This document shows positions 23,089 to 33,069 of a stretch of 64,000 nucleotides of DNA, in pieces (position 1 is the stretch's first letter; every line of letters begins with the position of its first letter). The translations under genes were made by a program, and so were the position numbers. Under the pieces are notes generated by a model, which ran no database searches, was not told the DNA's origin, and saw only the letters and a program-made list of their open reading frames with translations. The stretch covers positions 1-64,000 of the forward strand of contig DBFWPL010000025.1 in assembly GCA_048463395.1 (NCBI GenBank), read 5' to 3'. Source of the DNA: JAGAJR01 sp048463395. GTDB lineage: Bacteria > Pseudomonadota > Alphaproteobacteria > RF32 > CAG-239.

Positions 23089-26000
23089 TTATTCCTGATG
23101 TTCTTCTTTCTTTTTCGAACTGTAGGTGTGTTCTCTCCAGGTTTGGAACAGAATATACAACAGAGGAATGATAATCAGACCGGCAGCCGTACCGAGAAGC
23201 ATTCCGTAGAATACCGGGACGCCGATGGCAATACGGCTGGAAGCTCCGGCTCCGGTTGCCACAATCATCGGCAAAACACCCAAAATGAAGGTGAAAGCTG
23301 TCATCAATACCGCACGGAAACGTTCTTTTGTTCCGGTTGTGGCGGCTTTAATAATAGATGAACCTTTTTCTCGTTCTTCTTTGGAGAATTCCACAATCAA
23401 GATTGCGTTCTTTGCTGCCAGACCGACCAACAGAATCAGACCCAATTGGGCGTAAATACTCAACGGCAGTCCGGTAATAAATAATCCGGCCAAAGCTCCG
23501 AGCATGGCGACAGAAACTGAAGTCAACACCGGAAGCGGAGTGGACCAGCTTTCATATTGGGCAACCAAGAAGAGGTAAGCAAAAGTCATTGCCAACATAA
23601 TCAGGTAGCCGATTTGACCGTTACTGTCTTTTTCTTGGAAGCTCATTCCCGACCAGTCATAGCTGAAACCATTCGGAAGCTGTTTGGACAGTGTTTCCAA
23701 CGCACCCATTGCTTGTCCGGTACTGGAAGCCGGACTTTGAACCGCGGTGACAGAAGCACTTGGATATTGGTTGTAACGAGTAACAACACGCGGGGCCAAA
23801 ACTTTTTTCATGGAAATAACCGAATCAAGCGGAACCATTTCTCCTTTTTGGTTTTGAACATGCAGTTTTTTGACGCTTTCCAAATCTTTACGGAATTTCC
23901 AATCGGCCTGAATCATTACTTTGTTTACTTGCGTACCGAAGTTAACGTCATTGACGTAGCTTGAGCCCAGATAGTTTTGCAGAATGCTGTAAATGCTGCC
24001 GATGGAAACTTTCATTGCTTCGGCTTTTTCGCGGTCAATGGTAATATAATAGTTCGGGGTTTGAGCCGTATAGGTTGTGTAAGCATATAATACGTTCGGA
24101 TCCATATTGATCTTTGTCAAGATACCATGCAGGGCGGCTTCCAGTTTACGCGGATCATCCGTGTTTAATGATTGCAAACGATAATCCATACCACCGCTCA
24201 TGCCCAAGCCCATAATTGCAGGAGGTTCGAATAACTGGACTTCAGCTTCCGGCATACCAATAACCTTGGCTCTGATACGGTTCAGAATATTGGACGAGTA
24301 AAGTTCATCTCCTTTACGTTCATTCCATGGATGAAGCGTGATGATGGTCATGGCAACGTTTTCTCCGCTTCCGCCGATCATACTGACACCAACCACACTC
24401 ATCACGTTGTCTACACCGGCTTCTTCTTTGATGAGCGGGTAAATCTTATCAACAAAAGCTTGAGTGCGGACTCGGGTGGCTCCTTCAGGAAGTTGGATGT
24501 TCATGAAGATAACGCCTTGGTCTTCGGAAGGGATGAATGATGTTGAACTGATGTGGAGCAGTCCGCCGACTCCCGCAAACAACAGAACCATAATCAAGAA
24601 AATAACACTGACTTTGCGTCCCAATAATCCGACGACTGAAGCATATTTGTCACGGGATTTGTTGATAACTTTGTTAAACCAGAAAAGAGGTCCGGATTGT
24701 GCCGGCTTTAACGGTTTAAGCAGGGTTGCACAGAGTGCCGGAGACAGTGTTAACGCATTTAAGGAAGAAAAAGATACCGAGGTTGAAATCGCAATGGCAA
24801 ATTGTTGGTAAATTTTTCCGGTAATGCCGCCCAAAAATCCGACCGGAACAAAAATCGCTAATAATACCAATGTTGTGGCAACAACGGCACTGGATACTTG
24901 TTCCATAGCTTTAATGGTGGCTTCTTTCGGGGAAAGATGTTCATTTTCCATAAGATAAAGAACGCGTTCAACCACCACAATCGCATCGTCTACCACCAAA
25001 CCGATAGCCAGAACCAAACCGAAAAGGGTCATCATGTTTAAGCTGTAGCCTAAAGCCATCATAACGGCAAAGGTAGCGAAAATAGAGACCGGGATGGTCA
25101 GGGTCGGAACCAGAGTGGATCGCCAATCTTGAAGGAATACATAACAAACAAGAATTACGAGAATGAAAGTCAATACCAAAGTAAAGACAACTTCTTCAAT
25201 AGAGGCTCGAATGTATTCGGTAGAATCGTAACCGATGATATAATCAATTCCTTCAGGAAAGCGTTCAGCCAGACGCTGCAATTCTTTTTTGACGGCATCC
25301 ATGGCATCCAGGGCGTTTGCTCCGGAAAGCTGATTGATGGCGATGGCAACGTTTGGTACACCGTTAAATTTGGAAGTGGCACGATAACTCTCTTCTCCGA
25401 TTTCAACATTAGCAATGTCTTTGAGGTATACCAAGCCACCTTGATCAGCCGTACGGATGATAATGTTTTTGAAGTCTTCCACCTCATTGATACGTCCCTG
25501 AGTCTGTAATGTATAAACCATCTGTTGGCTGCCGTCGCCAGGCATGGCTCCGATGCTTCCCAGGGAAGGTTGGTAGTTTTGCCCTTCAATAGCTGCTGTT
25601 ATGGTGCTGACAGGTATATTCAATGCGGTGATTTTATCTGCATCTAACCAAACACGCATGCTTAAGCGTGAGGAGTAGACATTTACCTCACCAACACCAT
25701 ATACACGGCTTAGGCTGTCTTTTATGTTATTTTGTACGTAGTCGGACAGTTCAAGCTGAGTATAAGCATTGTTGGGAGAAATCAGACTGATAAATCCTAA
25801 AATGTTGGATGACCGGGTTTTAACAGTCAGTCCCTGACGAGTAACTTCGGTCGGAAGTTTGGATTGTGCTTGTTGAATACGGTTTTGGACTTTTACCTGA
25901 GCCATATCTCGGTCAACCCCAACTCTGAAAGTTACAGTCAGGCTATATTGAGAATTTTCTGAGGAAGAGCTCATATACAGCATGTCTTCAACACCGTTAA

Positions 26001-26208
26001 TCTCCTCTTCAAGCGGAATACCGACGGTTTTGGCAATAACTTCGGCACTGGCTCCCGGATATGATGCGGATACGACGACTTCCGGAGGAGTGATTTCCGG
26101 ATATAAAGCAATCGGCAATGAAAATACGGAAATGATACCTGCTAGTGTTAATACGATGGAGATAACCATCGCAAAACGAGGTCTTTCAATGAATATGCGG
26201 GAGAACAT
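23089..26208 (-). CDS. acrB: RND multidrug efflux pump, inner-membrane subunit (AcrB-like)
   Basis: This 1039-residue HAE-1 family transporter opens with the conserved MFSRIFIERPRFAM. It has the duplicated topology of 12 helices with two large periplasmic loops, the proton-relay aspartates in VGLVVDDAIVVVE and the lysine in LGLILLVGLAAKNAILIVEF. It exports drugs, detergents or bile salts using the proton gradient, together with an adaptor and a TolC-like channel. It is the last gene of tetR-acrA-acrB, four bases after the adaptor gene. No outer-membrane channel is encoded here, so one must be supplied elsewhere. Confidence 0.95.
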   Translation of the reverse strand: MFSRIFIERPRFAMVISIVLTLAGIISVFSLPIALYPEITPPEVVVSASYPGASAEVIAKTVGIPLEEEINGVEDMLYMSSSSENSQYSLTVTFRVGVDRDMAQVKVQNRIQQAQSKLPTEVTRQGLTVKTRSSNILGFISLISPNNAYTQLELSDYVQNNIKDSLSRVYGVGEVNVYSSRLSMRVWLDADKITALNIPVSTITAAIEGQNYQPSLGSIGAMPGDGSQQMVYTLQTQGRINEVEDFKNIIIRTADQGGLVYLKDIANVEIGEESYRATSKFNGVPNVAIAINQLSGANALDAMDAVKKELQRLAERFPEGIDYIIGYDSTEYIRASIEEVVFTLVLTFILVILVCYVFLQDWRSTLVPTLTIPVSIFATFAVMMALGYSLNMMTLFGLVLAIGLVVDDAIVVVERVLYLMENEHLSPKEATIKAMEQVSSAVVATTLVLLAIFVPVGFLGGITGKIYQQFAIAISTSVSFSSLNALTLSPALCATLLKPLKPAQSGPLFWFNKVINKSRDKYASVVGLLGRKVSVIFLIMVLLFAGVGGLLHISSTSFIPSEDQGVIFMNIQLPEGATRVRTQAFVDKIYPLIKEEAGVDNVMSVVGVSMIGGSGENVAMTIITLHPWNERKGDELYSSNILNRIRAKVIGMPEAEVQLFEPPAIMGLGMSGGMDYRLQSLNTDDPRKLEAALHGILTKINMDPNVLYAYTTYTAQTPNYYITIDREKAEAMKVSIGSIYSILQNYLGSSYVNDVNFGTQVNKVMIQADWKFRKDLESVKKLHVQNQKGEMVPLDSVISMKKVLAPRVVTRYNQYPSASVTAVQSPASSTGQAMGALETLSKQLPNGFSYDWSGMSFQEKDSNGQIGYLIMLAMTFAYLFLVAQYESWSTPLPVLTSVSVAMLGALAGLFITGLPLSIYAQLGLILLVGLAAKNAILIVEFSKEEREKGSSIIKAATTGTKERFRAVLMTAFTFILGVLPMIVATGAGASSRIAIGVPVFYGMLLGTAAGLIIIPLLYILFQTWREHTYSSKKKEEHQE

Positions 26209-26211
26209 TGT

Positions 26212-27390
26212 TTATTTTTCCTCCTTGGCAATATCTTGGGCTGATTTTATTTCTCCGACTCTGACTTTTTGTCCGTTTTTAACTTTTTGAAGTCCCTGAA
26301 TGATAATTCTGTCGTCGCTATTCAGCCCGTCGAGGACAATTTGTTTGTCTTCCAGCGTTTCACCCAAGACGACTCTTTTTTCTTCAACAACGTCATCTTT
26401 GTTAACGGTCATTACGAAGTTTCCGTTTTCATCCTGAGCAATGGCTGCTTGAGGAATTAACAGGGCAATTTGGGAGTCTTTCTTGCCGACATGGATATCA
26501 ACATAGTTTCCCGGGATTAAAAGCCCTTTGTCGTTGCTGTATTCGGCATAAATAGCGATGGTTGCCGTATCGGAATTAATTTCGTTATCCGTGAAACGTG
26601 ATTTCAGATGATTAATGAGAACCGTTCCGTTAGGGAGAACCAGTTCGGTTTTAATCGGGGAAGAATCTTTGCCGTTTTTGTACATTTGCCTCATGTTGAG
26701 GTAGTCTTTATCTGAAACGGAAAAGGATACGCGAATCGGATCAACCTGAACAATACGGGCCAGATCCTGAAGCGTTGAGTTGACGTAGTTTCCTTCCGTA
26801 ACCTGGGCTTTGCCGATAAAACCACTTATCGGGGCTTTGATTTCGGTGTAGTCCAAGTCGATTTTGGCCAGATCAAGATTGGCTTCAGCTTGGGCAACGG
26901 CGGCTTTGGCCTGCAGGTAATTGCTCTCGGAAGTATCAAGAGTGGCTATTGAGGCATAGTTTTGTTTGCTTAAAGATTTTTGGCGGTTGTAATCGCGTTC
27001 GGCCCGAACCAGACTGGCTTTGGCACTGTTGAGTTCGGCTTGACGAAGTTCTACGGTGGCAAGATAGCGTTTTTGTTCAATGATAAACAGAATATCGCCT
27101 TCATTGACGAAACTGCCTTCTTGGAACAAGACTTTTTCAACATATCCGGTTATCTGAGGTTTCAGGTTGACGCTTTTAATAGCTTCAACGTGTCCGATGT
27201 AACTCTTTTTAGGAGAAATATCCTGACTTTCAGGCAACTGAGTTAAAACATAAGCTTCTCCGGCGGCTCCGCCCATCATTGGCATTTGCGGGGTTAAACG
27301 ACCTTTCAGAAACCAACCGACGGCTCCACATAAAAAGAGGATAACCAGTTGTTTTATAACTGTTCTGTTTTTTACCTTACCTAAACGCAT
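26212..27390 (-). CDS. acrA: RND efflux periplasmic adaptor (AcrA-like)
   Basis: The 392-residue protein has an N-terminal membrane anchor (LVILFLCGAVGWFL) rather than a lipobox, a lipoyl-like domain (KPQITGYVEKVLFQEGSFV and KAPISGFIGKAQVTEGNYV halves), a helical hairpin between them, and the beta-barrel and membrane-proximal domains of membrane fusion proteins. It links the inner-membrane pump to an outer-membrane channel. It starts one base after the regulator gene and ends three bases before acrB, so the three are one transcript. Confidence 0.93.
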   Translation of the reverse strand: MRLGKVKNRTVIKQLVILFLCGAVGWFLKGRLTPQMPMMGGAAGEAYVLTQLPESQDISPKKSYIGHVEAIKSVNLKPQITGYVEKVLFQEGSFVNEGDILFIIEQKRYLATVELRQAELNSAKASLVRAERDYNRQKSLSKQNYASIATLDTSESNYLQAKAAVAQAEANLDLAKIDLDYTEIKAPISGFIGKAQVTEGNYVNSTLQDLARIVQVDPIRVSFSVSDKDYLNMRQMYKNGKDSSPIKTELVLPNGTVLINHLKSRFTDNEINSDTATIAIYAEYSNDKGLLIPGNYVDIHVGKKDSQIALLIPQAAIAQDENGNFVMTVNKDDVVEEKRVVLGETLEDKQIVLDGLNSDDRIIIQGLQKVKNGQKVRVGEIKSAQDIAKEEK

Positions 27391-27391
27391 T

Positions 27392-28012
27392 TTAAAGTAC
27401 CTTTCTTTTAAGACCGTTTGTTATTAAATCAAAACTTTGTTCAACCAAAGTCGGAAAATCAAGAGAACATTTGTCGGTAATGAAACCGCCAAGCAATCCG
27501 TGCCATAAGGAACACAAAATTTGTGCCGTAGCCTCAATATTGATTTCGGGAGATATTTCTCCATTTTTTTGTGAAAAAGTCAATGCTTGTTTTATTTCTT
27601 GCAGAGGATATTCGTCAATATCTTTGATTGATTTGCAGATGGTACCGAGAATGGCTTCGGACCACTCCATCTGGTAGAAAATAAAGAACAGAAATTTCCG
27701 ATAATAAGGACGATCTCTGACTAAAGTGGCGTTGATGATAAAACGCTGCTTTAAATTATCAACCGATTTGATTTCGGGAACTTCCTGCAGGATGAAACTG
27801 TTGGCACGGTTGAAAGCCTCTCTGATGAGAGCTGCAATTAAATCCGGCTTATTGCGAAAATGCCAGTAAACGGCACCTTTGGTCAGGTTAATCCGTTTGG
27901 CGATTTCATCAAAGGTTGTACGGGAGTATCCTTTTTCACAAAAAATATCAAGTGCGGACCACAGAATTTTATTTCTGGTTTGTTCAGCTTCTTCTTTTGT
28001 TCTTCTAGCCAT
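27392..28012 (-). CDS. acrR: TetR/AcrR-family repressor of the efflux operon
   Basis: With ATG 28012 the protein has 206 residues. The N-terminal helix-turn-helix region (ALDIFCEKGYSRTTFDEIAKR, then TKGAVYWHFRNKPDLI) is textbook TetR, and the C-terminal helical domain follows the AcrR pattern. It most likely represses its own operon until a pump substrate binds. As the first gene upstream of acrA and acrB it would be autoregulated. No strong Shine-Dalgarno is visible. The operator probably lies in 28030-28058. Confidence 0.9.
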   Translation of the reverse strand: MARRTKEEAEQTRNKILWSALDIFCEKGYSRTTFDEIAKRINLTKGAVYWHFRNKPDLIAALIREAFNRANSFILQEVPEIKSVDNLKQRFIINATLVRDRPYYRKFLFFIFYQMEWSEAILGTICKSIKDIDEYPLQEIKQALTFSQKNGEISPEINIEATAQILCSLWHGLLGGFITDKCSLDFPTLVEQSFDLITNGLKRKVL

Positions 28013-28029
28013 GGTTCTCAACTAACTCT

Positions 28030-28058
28030 ATTATACATACTTGGAGGTATATATAGTA
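28030..28058 (-). promoter_or_regulatory. Promoter/operator region of tetR-acrAB
   Basis: A perfect TATAAT lies on the minus strand at 28035-28030, 18 bases before the repressor start, with a poor -35 (TACTAT). An imperfect inverted repeat (TATACATAC ... GGTATATA, 28032-28052) overlaps it and resembles AcrR-type operators. Confidence 0.5.
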
Positions 28059-28085
28059 AATTTCAAAAATTGGCAAGTTAATTTT

Positions 28086-29657
28086 TTAGAGTTTTCCACT
28101 TTTTTTGCAGGGATAAAATATATCTGATTCAATGTTATAGTAGGATGTTTCAACTCCGGAAAGTCCCAAAAGCGAATGGAAAATATTGTCGTGAGAATAA
28201 GAATTGCGAATTTTGTTTCTCAGGCAGTTTGTATCAATATTCATGGCTTGGGCGGTTTCAGCAGATATCCAGATAAAGAACGGAATGTCTTTTTGGTAGA
28301 CGGGAGCCGTATTGTATGGAGCCGCATGTAAGTATTTGCCGTCTTCTCCCAGAGATTCTCCGTGGTCTGAGACATAAATCAAGGCGGTGTTGTAATCTTT
28401 GGAAAGTTTTTTCAGTTTCTCAATAATCATTGCCAAAAATGCCGAGGTATAGTGAATGGAGTTATCATAAACATTGATGAGACTCTCCTGAGAACACTCT
28501 CCGAATGATTGATTAGTGCAGACAGGCGTATAAAGTTCCGAGGTTTTCGGATAGTGTTCATGGTAAGCCGGTCCGTGGCTTCCTCTTTGGTGAAGAACAA
28601 CAAAGGTATTTTTATCGTTTTTTTGAATTTTTTCTTCAAATGACTGTAACATAACCTCATCTAAACAATGTTTTGTCCGACAAGGGACTTCTACTTCTAT
28701 GCGGTCGCAGACGTTATAGCATCCGGTGTTGTTTTCCCTCCATAAGACTTTATATCCGGCATGGTTGAGAATGTCCAATATGTTCTCCGTATATTCTTCG
28801 CTTCCGGTTTTGAAAGATTTTCTGTCCGCAAGGGAAAAAATGCAAGGAAGCGAAACGGCAGTTGATGTTCCGCAAGAGGTGAAATTGTGGAAATAAATCA
28901 GTTCTTTTCCGTATTTTTCCAGTGGTTGGTTGGTTGGACGGTGATATCCGTTGAGAGAAAAATTGGCAGCTCGGGCTGTTTCACCCATAACAAAAATAAT
29001 CAGGTTCTTCTTGTCATTCTTCCAATAGGGTTTAAGTTCTGCATCTTCCGAGATTTTTATCAGAGGAGGTTTCGGTTTTAATTTTATTTTGGCTACGGAG
29101 ATAACGGCTCCGATGTAGTTGACGGGAATAAGCGAGTATTTTATGCTTTTGTGATTTTTTAAGAATGGTTTGACGGAAGAATAGCCTCCGAGGATGATGC
29201 CGGCAGCTGTCAGTACTGAGATTAATGCTGAAATGCCGTTGCTTTTATATGTTGTGAAAATAATATTTGTTTTATATATGATCAGAGAAGGGATAATACC
29301 CAGGAAAACGATAAATCCGGCAAGTTTTAAACTTAATAAGTCGCAGATTTCATAAACATCCGTTTTCAGGGTGTTAAGCAGCATGATTTTATCAATTTCA
29401 GTATTGTAGGTATACATAAAATAAAAAGTAAACGTGTTGAGTATCAGAAGAAAAATACTCATAGGTTTGACTGTTTGGGGATGAAAAAGGAGTGTGCAGG
29501 CAATATTTAACAGAAGAAAAGTGCAAATTGCCGCTCCCAGAACAAACCAGCCGGATGCCGTTATTTCATAAATCTTTTTCAGAAAAATACCATTATAAAC
29601 CGTAAGGGTAAACAGGGCATAAATTAAATTGAAAAATACAGATTTGATTTTAAGCAT
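28086..29657 (-). CDS. eptA: Phosphoethanolamine transferase, EptA-like
   Basis: The start is ATG 29657 (MLKIKSVF), giving 523 residues; a longer frame runs into the upstream gene. Five hydrophobic helices occupy the first 175 residues. The periplasmic sulfatase-fold domain follows, with the nucleophilic threonine in VMGETARAANFS near 225, GTSTAVSLPC, and the metal ligands in YVSDHGESLGE. Several paired cysteines fit the disulfides of this family. The enzyme adds phosphoethanolamine to lipid A, lowering negative charge and sensitivity to cationic peptides such as polymyxin. It sits directly downstream of hdaA (11-base gap), with no two-component regulator beside it. Confidence 0.88.
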   Translation of the reverse strand: MLKIKSVFFNLIYALFTLTVYNGIFLKKIYEITASGWFVLGAAICTFLLLNIACTLLFHPQTVKPMSIFLLILNTFTFYFMYTYNTEIDKIMLLNTLKTDVYEICDLLSLKLAGFIVFLGIIPSLIIYKTNIIFTTYKSNGISALISVLTAAGIILGGYSSVKPFLKNHKSIKYSLIPVNYIGAVISVAKIKLKPKPPLIKISEDAELKPYWKNDKKNLIIFVMGETARAANFSLNGYHRPTNQPLEKYGKELIYFHNFTSCGTSTAVSLPCIFSLADRKSFKTGSEEYTENILDILNHAGYKVLWRENNTGCYNVCDRIEVEVPCRTKHCLDEVMLQSFEEKIQKNDKNTFVVLHQRGSHGPAYHEHYPKTSELYTPVCTNQSFGECSQESLINVYDNSIHYTSAFLAMIIEKLKKLSKDYNTALIYVSDHGESLGEDGKYLHAAPYNTAPVYQKDIPFFIWISAETAQAMNIDTNCLRNKIRNSYSHDNIFHSLLGLSGVETSYYNIESDIFYPCKKSGKL

Positions 29658-29668
29658 TTGAGTTCTTT

Positions 29669-30397
29669 CTAGAAAAGATTTCCCTGATGGTCGTCGGTCA
29701 AATAAGATATGGCTTCTTTGACAATGGGGATGGAAACGGCTCGTTTGCGGGCCAGGGAAATATGGTCGATTTCGGCGACAAGTTTGCGGGTATAGCAAAA
29801 AGAACGCTGCATATTGGCGAGAATGTAATTTACAATTTCAGGAGAAACGACAATTTGCCGGTCTGCAAACAGTTTGACTATCAGAGCGGAGAGAAGGTCG
29901 TCATCCGGTTCGCCGATTTCAATGGCGGGAACAATGTTTAATCGGGATTGCAAATCCGGCAGGTTGAGTTTAAGACGAGCAGGGGCGGTTTCCGCGGTAA
30001 AAAGGATGTATCCGCCTTCGTTGCGGTAGAGATTGTATAAATGGAACATGGCTTCCTGATTAATGTTCTCATCCAAATCTTCCACAATCAGGCATTGGTG
30101 TTTTTGAAACAGTTGGTGTATGTTTTCAAGTTTCAAGTCTTTAGCTTTGATATTCGGTATTTTATACGGATAATGTGTCAGTACGGAAACCTGATTGGAA
30201 AAAATGTTGGCCAGATGCGTTTTTCCGCAGCCGGAAGGACCATAAAGACAAATGGCAAAGAAAGGCCATTGCGGCCAGGCTTCCAGAGTTCGCACGGCTT
30301 CAATATTACAATGGGCTACCATGAAATCTTCCTTATCCAAATAAGGTTGATGTTCCAATTCCAAAGGAAGCTGCCGTATGTTATTATTTTTTGCCAT
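29669..30397 (-). CDS. hdaA: DnaA-like regulator of replication initiation (HdaA)
   Basis: ATG 30397 gives 242 residues. The protein is a lone AAA+ domain of DnaA type with Walker A (GPSGCGKTHL, near 50), Walker B (CLIVEDLDE) and a sensor region, but no DNA-binding domain IV, which distinguishes Hda/HdaA from DnaA. In alphaproteobacteria HdaA promotes ATP hydrolysis by DnaA together with the beta clamp and so limits re-initiation; QLPLELE near the N-terminus resembles a clamp-binding motif (QLxLxx). It follows cckA closely and precedes eptA. Confidence 0.9.
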   Translation of the reverse strand: MAKNNNIRQLPLELEHQPYLDKEDFMVAHCNIEAVRTLEAWPQWPFFAICLYGPSGCGKTHLANIFSNQVSVLTHYPYKIPNIKAKDLKLENIHQLFQKHQCLIVEDLDENINQEAMFHLYNLYRNEGGYILFTAETAPARLKLNLPDLQSRLNIVPAIEIGEPDDDLLSALIVKLFADRQIVVSPEIVNYILANMQRSFCYTRKLVAEIDHISLARKRAVSIPIVKEAISYLTDDHQGNLF

Positions 30398-30411
30398 ATA
30401 TTGTCTCAAGT

Positions 30412-33069
30412 TTATTTTTTGCTATTTAAGACATCAAAAACTTTTTGAGTCAAGTCTCCAAGGCTAAACGGTTTGGCCATAAATTCAAAATTCTGACTGC
30501 CGGCGAGTTCTTTGCGGGCGATTTCTTCCGAGTAGCCGGATGCCAGAATAATTCGTATTCCCGGAATTTTTTCTTTAACAATTCCGGCCAGTTCGGCACC
30601 ATTAATTCCCGGCATAACCATATCGGTAATCAGTAAGTCAAAGTCTGTCGTTTGCTCAAGTTGTTCAAGGGCGTTTTCAGCGGAGTTACAGGCAGTAACT
30701 TCATATCCTTTCTTTTTTAAGGCTCTGACGGCAAAAGTTCTGACAGAATCCTCGTCTTCGACGAAAAGAATGTGAATGCTGGTGGTTTTGGATGAGTTGT
30801 TGTTTTCATGCGGTCGGTCGATTGCCGAAACATTTAAGCCGAAAATAAGTTTTTGATTCATGGCGACCGGTGATGTGATTTTTTCCTGAACGGTCAGAAC
30901 AGGTGTGCCGTCTTTGGCCGTAATTCGGCTTTGTTCTGCGGTGTCTTTCATGTTTTTCTCTTCGGCATCACTGTCAAAGCGAGGGAGGTGGATGGAAAAA
31001 GTGGTTCCTTTGCCGATGACGCTTTCTACTTTGATAAAACCTTCGGTTTGGCGAACAATGCCGTAAACCATGGACAAGCCTAAACCTGTTCCCGAGCCGA
31101 CAACATTTTGTTTTGTGGAGAAAAACGGTTCAAAAATACGGGTGAGGTTTTCAATCGGGATGCCGCATCCGGTGTCTTTGACATCAATAACCACAAAATT
31201 TCCGGGTTTGATGATATCGGCCCCAAATTGGTATGGTTCGGTCAGTTCTTCCGTACGGGTGGTTATGTTTAAAGTGCCGCTTCCGTTCATGGCGTCTTTG
31301 GCGTTAACGGCTAAGTTGATGATAACCTGAGAAAACTGAACGGGATCAACGCGGATGTAGCCCAAGTCATTGCCGTGGTGGAATTTTAACACAATTTGTT
31401 CGCCGAGAATACGTTTGAGCATGTGGCTTAATTCCACAAAGTTTTCGGTAACGTTAATCAGTTTGGGTTTTAAAGGTTGTTTACGTGAGAAAGCCAAAAG
31501 CTGCCGAACCAATCCGGCAGCCCGGTTAGCATTCTGTTTAATTTGGATTAAATCGGCAAAGGACGGATCGCCGACACCGTGTCTTTGCAGCAGAAGGTCG
31601 CAGAAGCCTATCATGGCGGTCAGCAGGTTATTGAAATCGTGAGCTACACCGCCGGCCAATTGTCCCATTGCCTGCATTTTTTGAGCTTGGGCAAACTGCA
31701 TTTCCAGAGTTTTCTGCTGAGTGGCGTCTATCATATATAATACTAAGCCTTCCGCTTCTTCATTCGGGGAAGCGTGGAATTTTCGCATCGGATTAACGTA
31801 AAGCATGGCTATTTTATTGTCGTTGCTTTTCTTTATGCGGACATCGGTGGAGTATGACGGTGTTTCTCCGTCAAAAACATTATAAAATTCTTTGCGGAGT
31901 TTAATATCGTCGTCCGTACCAATGTAAGAGAAGATGTTTTGATTAAGAAGCTGTGTTTTTTCAATATTAAAAAATTGTAAGAGGCTGTCATTGCATTCTT
32001 TGATTGTACCGTCCGGAGCGGTAAAAACAATTCCGACCGGAGAGTTGTTGAACAGCCAGCTTATTTTATCGGCAGCGGAGCTTAAATTTCTTTTTAAATC
32101 GGCTTCGGACGGAAGGTTTCCGACAACAACGCCGCGGTATTTAATTTCTTTATTAGTTCTGAAACTTTCTTGAGCGGCATAGCATTCTGCAACGATGTTT
32201 TTGGCGGAAACAAGATAAATTTTGCCTTGCCAGAAAGAATTTTGTTCCGGAAGCGGGGAATTGCTGCTCAGAAATTCTTTTAAATTATGTTCGCCCAATT
32301 CTTCGCGGCTTTTGCTTAGCAATTTGGCAAAACCGTGGTTGCAATATTCAATGTTGTATTCTTTGTCGCAGGTATAGACCCCGACCGGAAGATAATCCAG
32401 AAAGTCATGAAGGGATTTTCTTTCATCCTGAAAGATTTGCTCCATGTTTTTAGCGGCGGTAATATCTTCAATGCTCCAGAACAGATAGGTTGATTTTTTT
32501 ATTTTTTTTATTGAAAACGGCCCTTCAAATATTCCGGTCTTTTTCAGGAAAATCGGACGGACGGAAATTTCAAACCACTCTTCTTGTTTGAAGACTTTAT
32601 CATCATCCGGGCTGAGCGACAGAGCCAAGGTAACTTTTTCGGGAACTAGGTTGGCACAAGCGGTCTTGAGGCGGTAAAAAGCTGCTTTGTTGGAACGGTT
32701 TTCCGACAACAATTTTTCCAAAAAAGGCAATATCGGTTCGTTTTTGAAAAACTCTCTGGCATAATCGTTTTGGATGACAGGTTCCTGAAGAGCGTTGTCT
32801 ATCCGTCGGCCTTTAAAGTCATTTTTTAAGATTTCGTTGGCAAAACCGCCGTAGCTGATAGCTTCTTCTCCGGCGGAGATGGTTTTAATGGTCAGCGTCA
32901 GGCAAAAGACGGTCATTAATACCATTGAGATAAGCAGATAGAGAAAATACTGCGGATACAGCAAAAAAGAGATGAGCAAAACGGTCAGGCCTATTAAGGA
33001 ATAAGCCAGAAAAACCAGTCTTTTTTGCAAAAGTCTGTCAGGCCTGTGGGTTTTTAAGCTGCATAACAT
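30412..33069 (-). CDS. cckA: Hybrid sensor histidine kinase, CckA-like
   Basis: The ATG at 33069 gives 885 residues. Two N-terminal membrane helices (about 18-65) are followed by PAS-type domains (about 215-330 and 335-455), a HisKA domain with H477 (GGVAHDFNNLL), an HATPase domain with DTGCGIP and GTGLGLSMVYG, and a receiver domain with phospho-accepting D816 (LLITDMVMPG). This is the full CckA architecture; CckA feeds phosphate through ChpT to CtrA and controls the alphaproteobacterial cell cycle and flagellar genes. It overlaps flhB by 32 bases, tying it to flagellar export genes. Confidence 0.9.
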   Translation of the reverse strand: MLCSLKTHRPDRLLQKRLVFLAYSLIGLTVLLISFLLYPQYFLYLLISMVLMTVFCLTLTIKTISAGEEAISYGGFANEILKNDFKGRRIDNALQEPVIQNDYAREFFKNEPILPFLEKLLSENRSNKAAFYRLKTACANLVPEKVTLALSLSPDDDKVFKQEEWFEISVRPIFLKKTGIFEGPFSIKKIKKSTYLFWSIEDITAAKNMEQIFQDERKSLHDFLDYLPVGVYTCDKEYNIEYCNHGFAKLLSKSREELGEHNLKEFLSSNSPLPEQNSFWQGKIYLVSAKNIVAECYAAQESFRTNKEIKYRGVVVGNLPSEADLKRNLSSAADKISWLFNNSPVGIVFTAPDGTIKECNDSLLQFFNIEKTQLLNQNIFSYIGTDDDIKLRKEFYNVFDGETPSYSTDVRIKKSNDNKIAMLYVNPMRKFHASPNEEAEGLVLYMIDATQQKTLEMQFAQAQKMQAMGQLAGGVAHDFNNLLTAMIGFCDLLLQRHGVGDPSFADLIQIKQNANRAAGLVRQLLAFSRKQPLKPKLINVTENFVELSHMLKRILGEQIVLKFHHGNDLGYIRVDPVQFSQVIINLAVNAKDAMNGSGTLNITTRTEELTEPYQFGADIIKPGNFVVIDVKDTGCGIPIENLTRIFEPFFSTKQNVVGSGTGLGLSMVYGIVRQTEGFIKVESVIGKGTTFSIHLPRFDSDAEEKNMKDTAEQSRITAKDGTPVLTVQEKITSPVAMNQKLIFGLNVSAIDRPHENNNSSKTTSIHILFVEDEDSVRTFAVRALKKKGYEVTACNSAENALEQLEQTTDFDLLITDMVMPGINGAELAGIVKEKIPGIRIILASGYSEEIARKELAGSQNFEFMAKPFSLGDLTQKVFDVLNSKK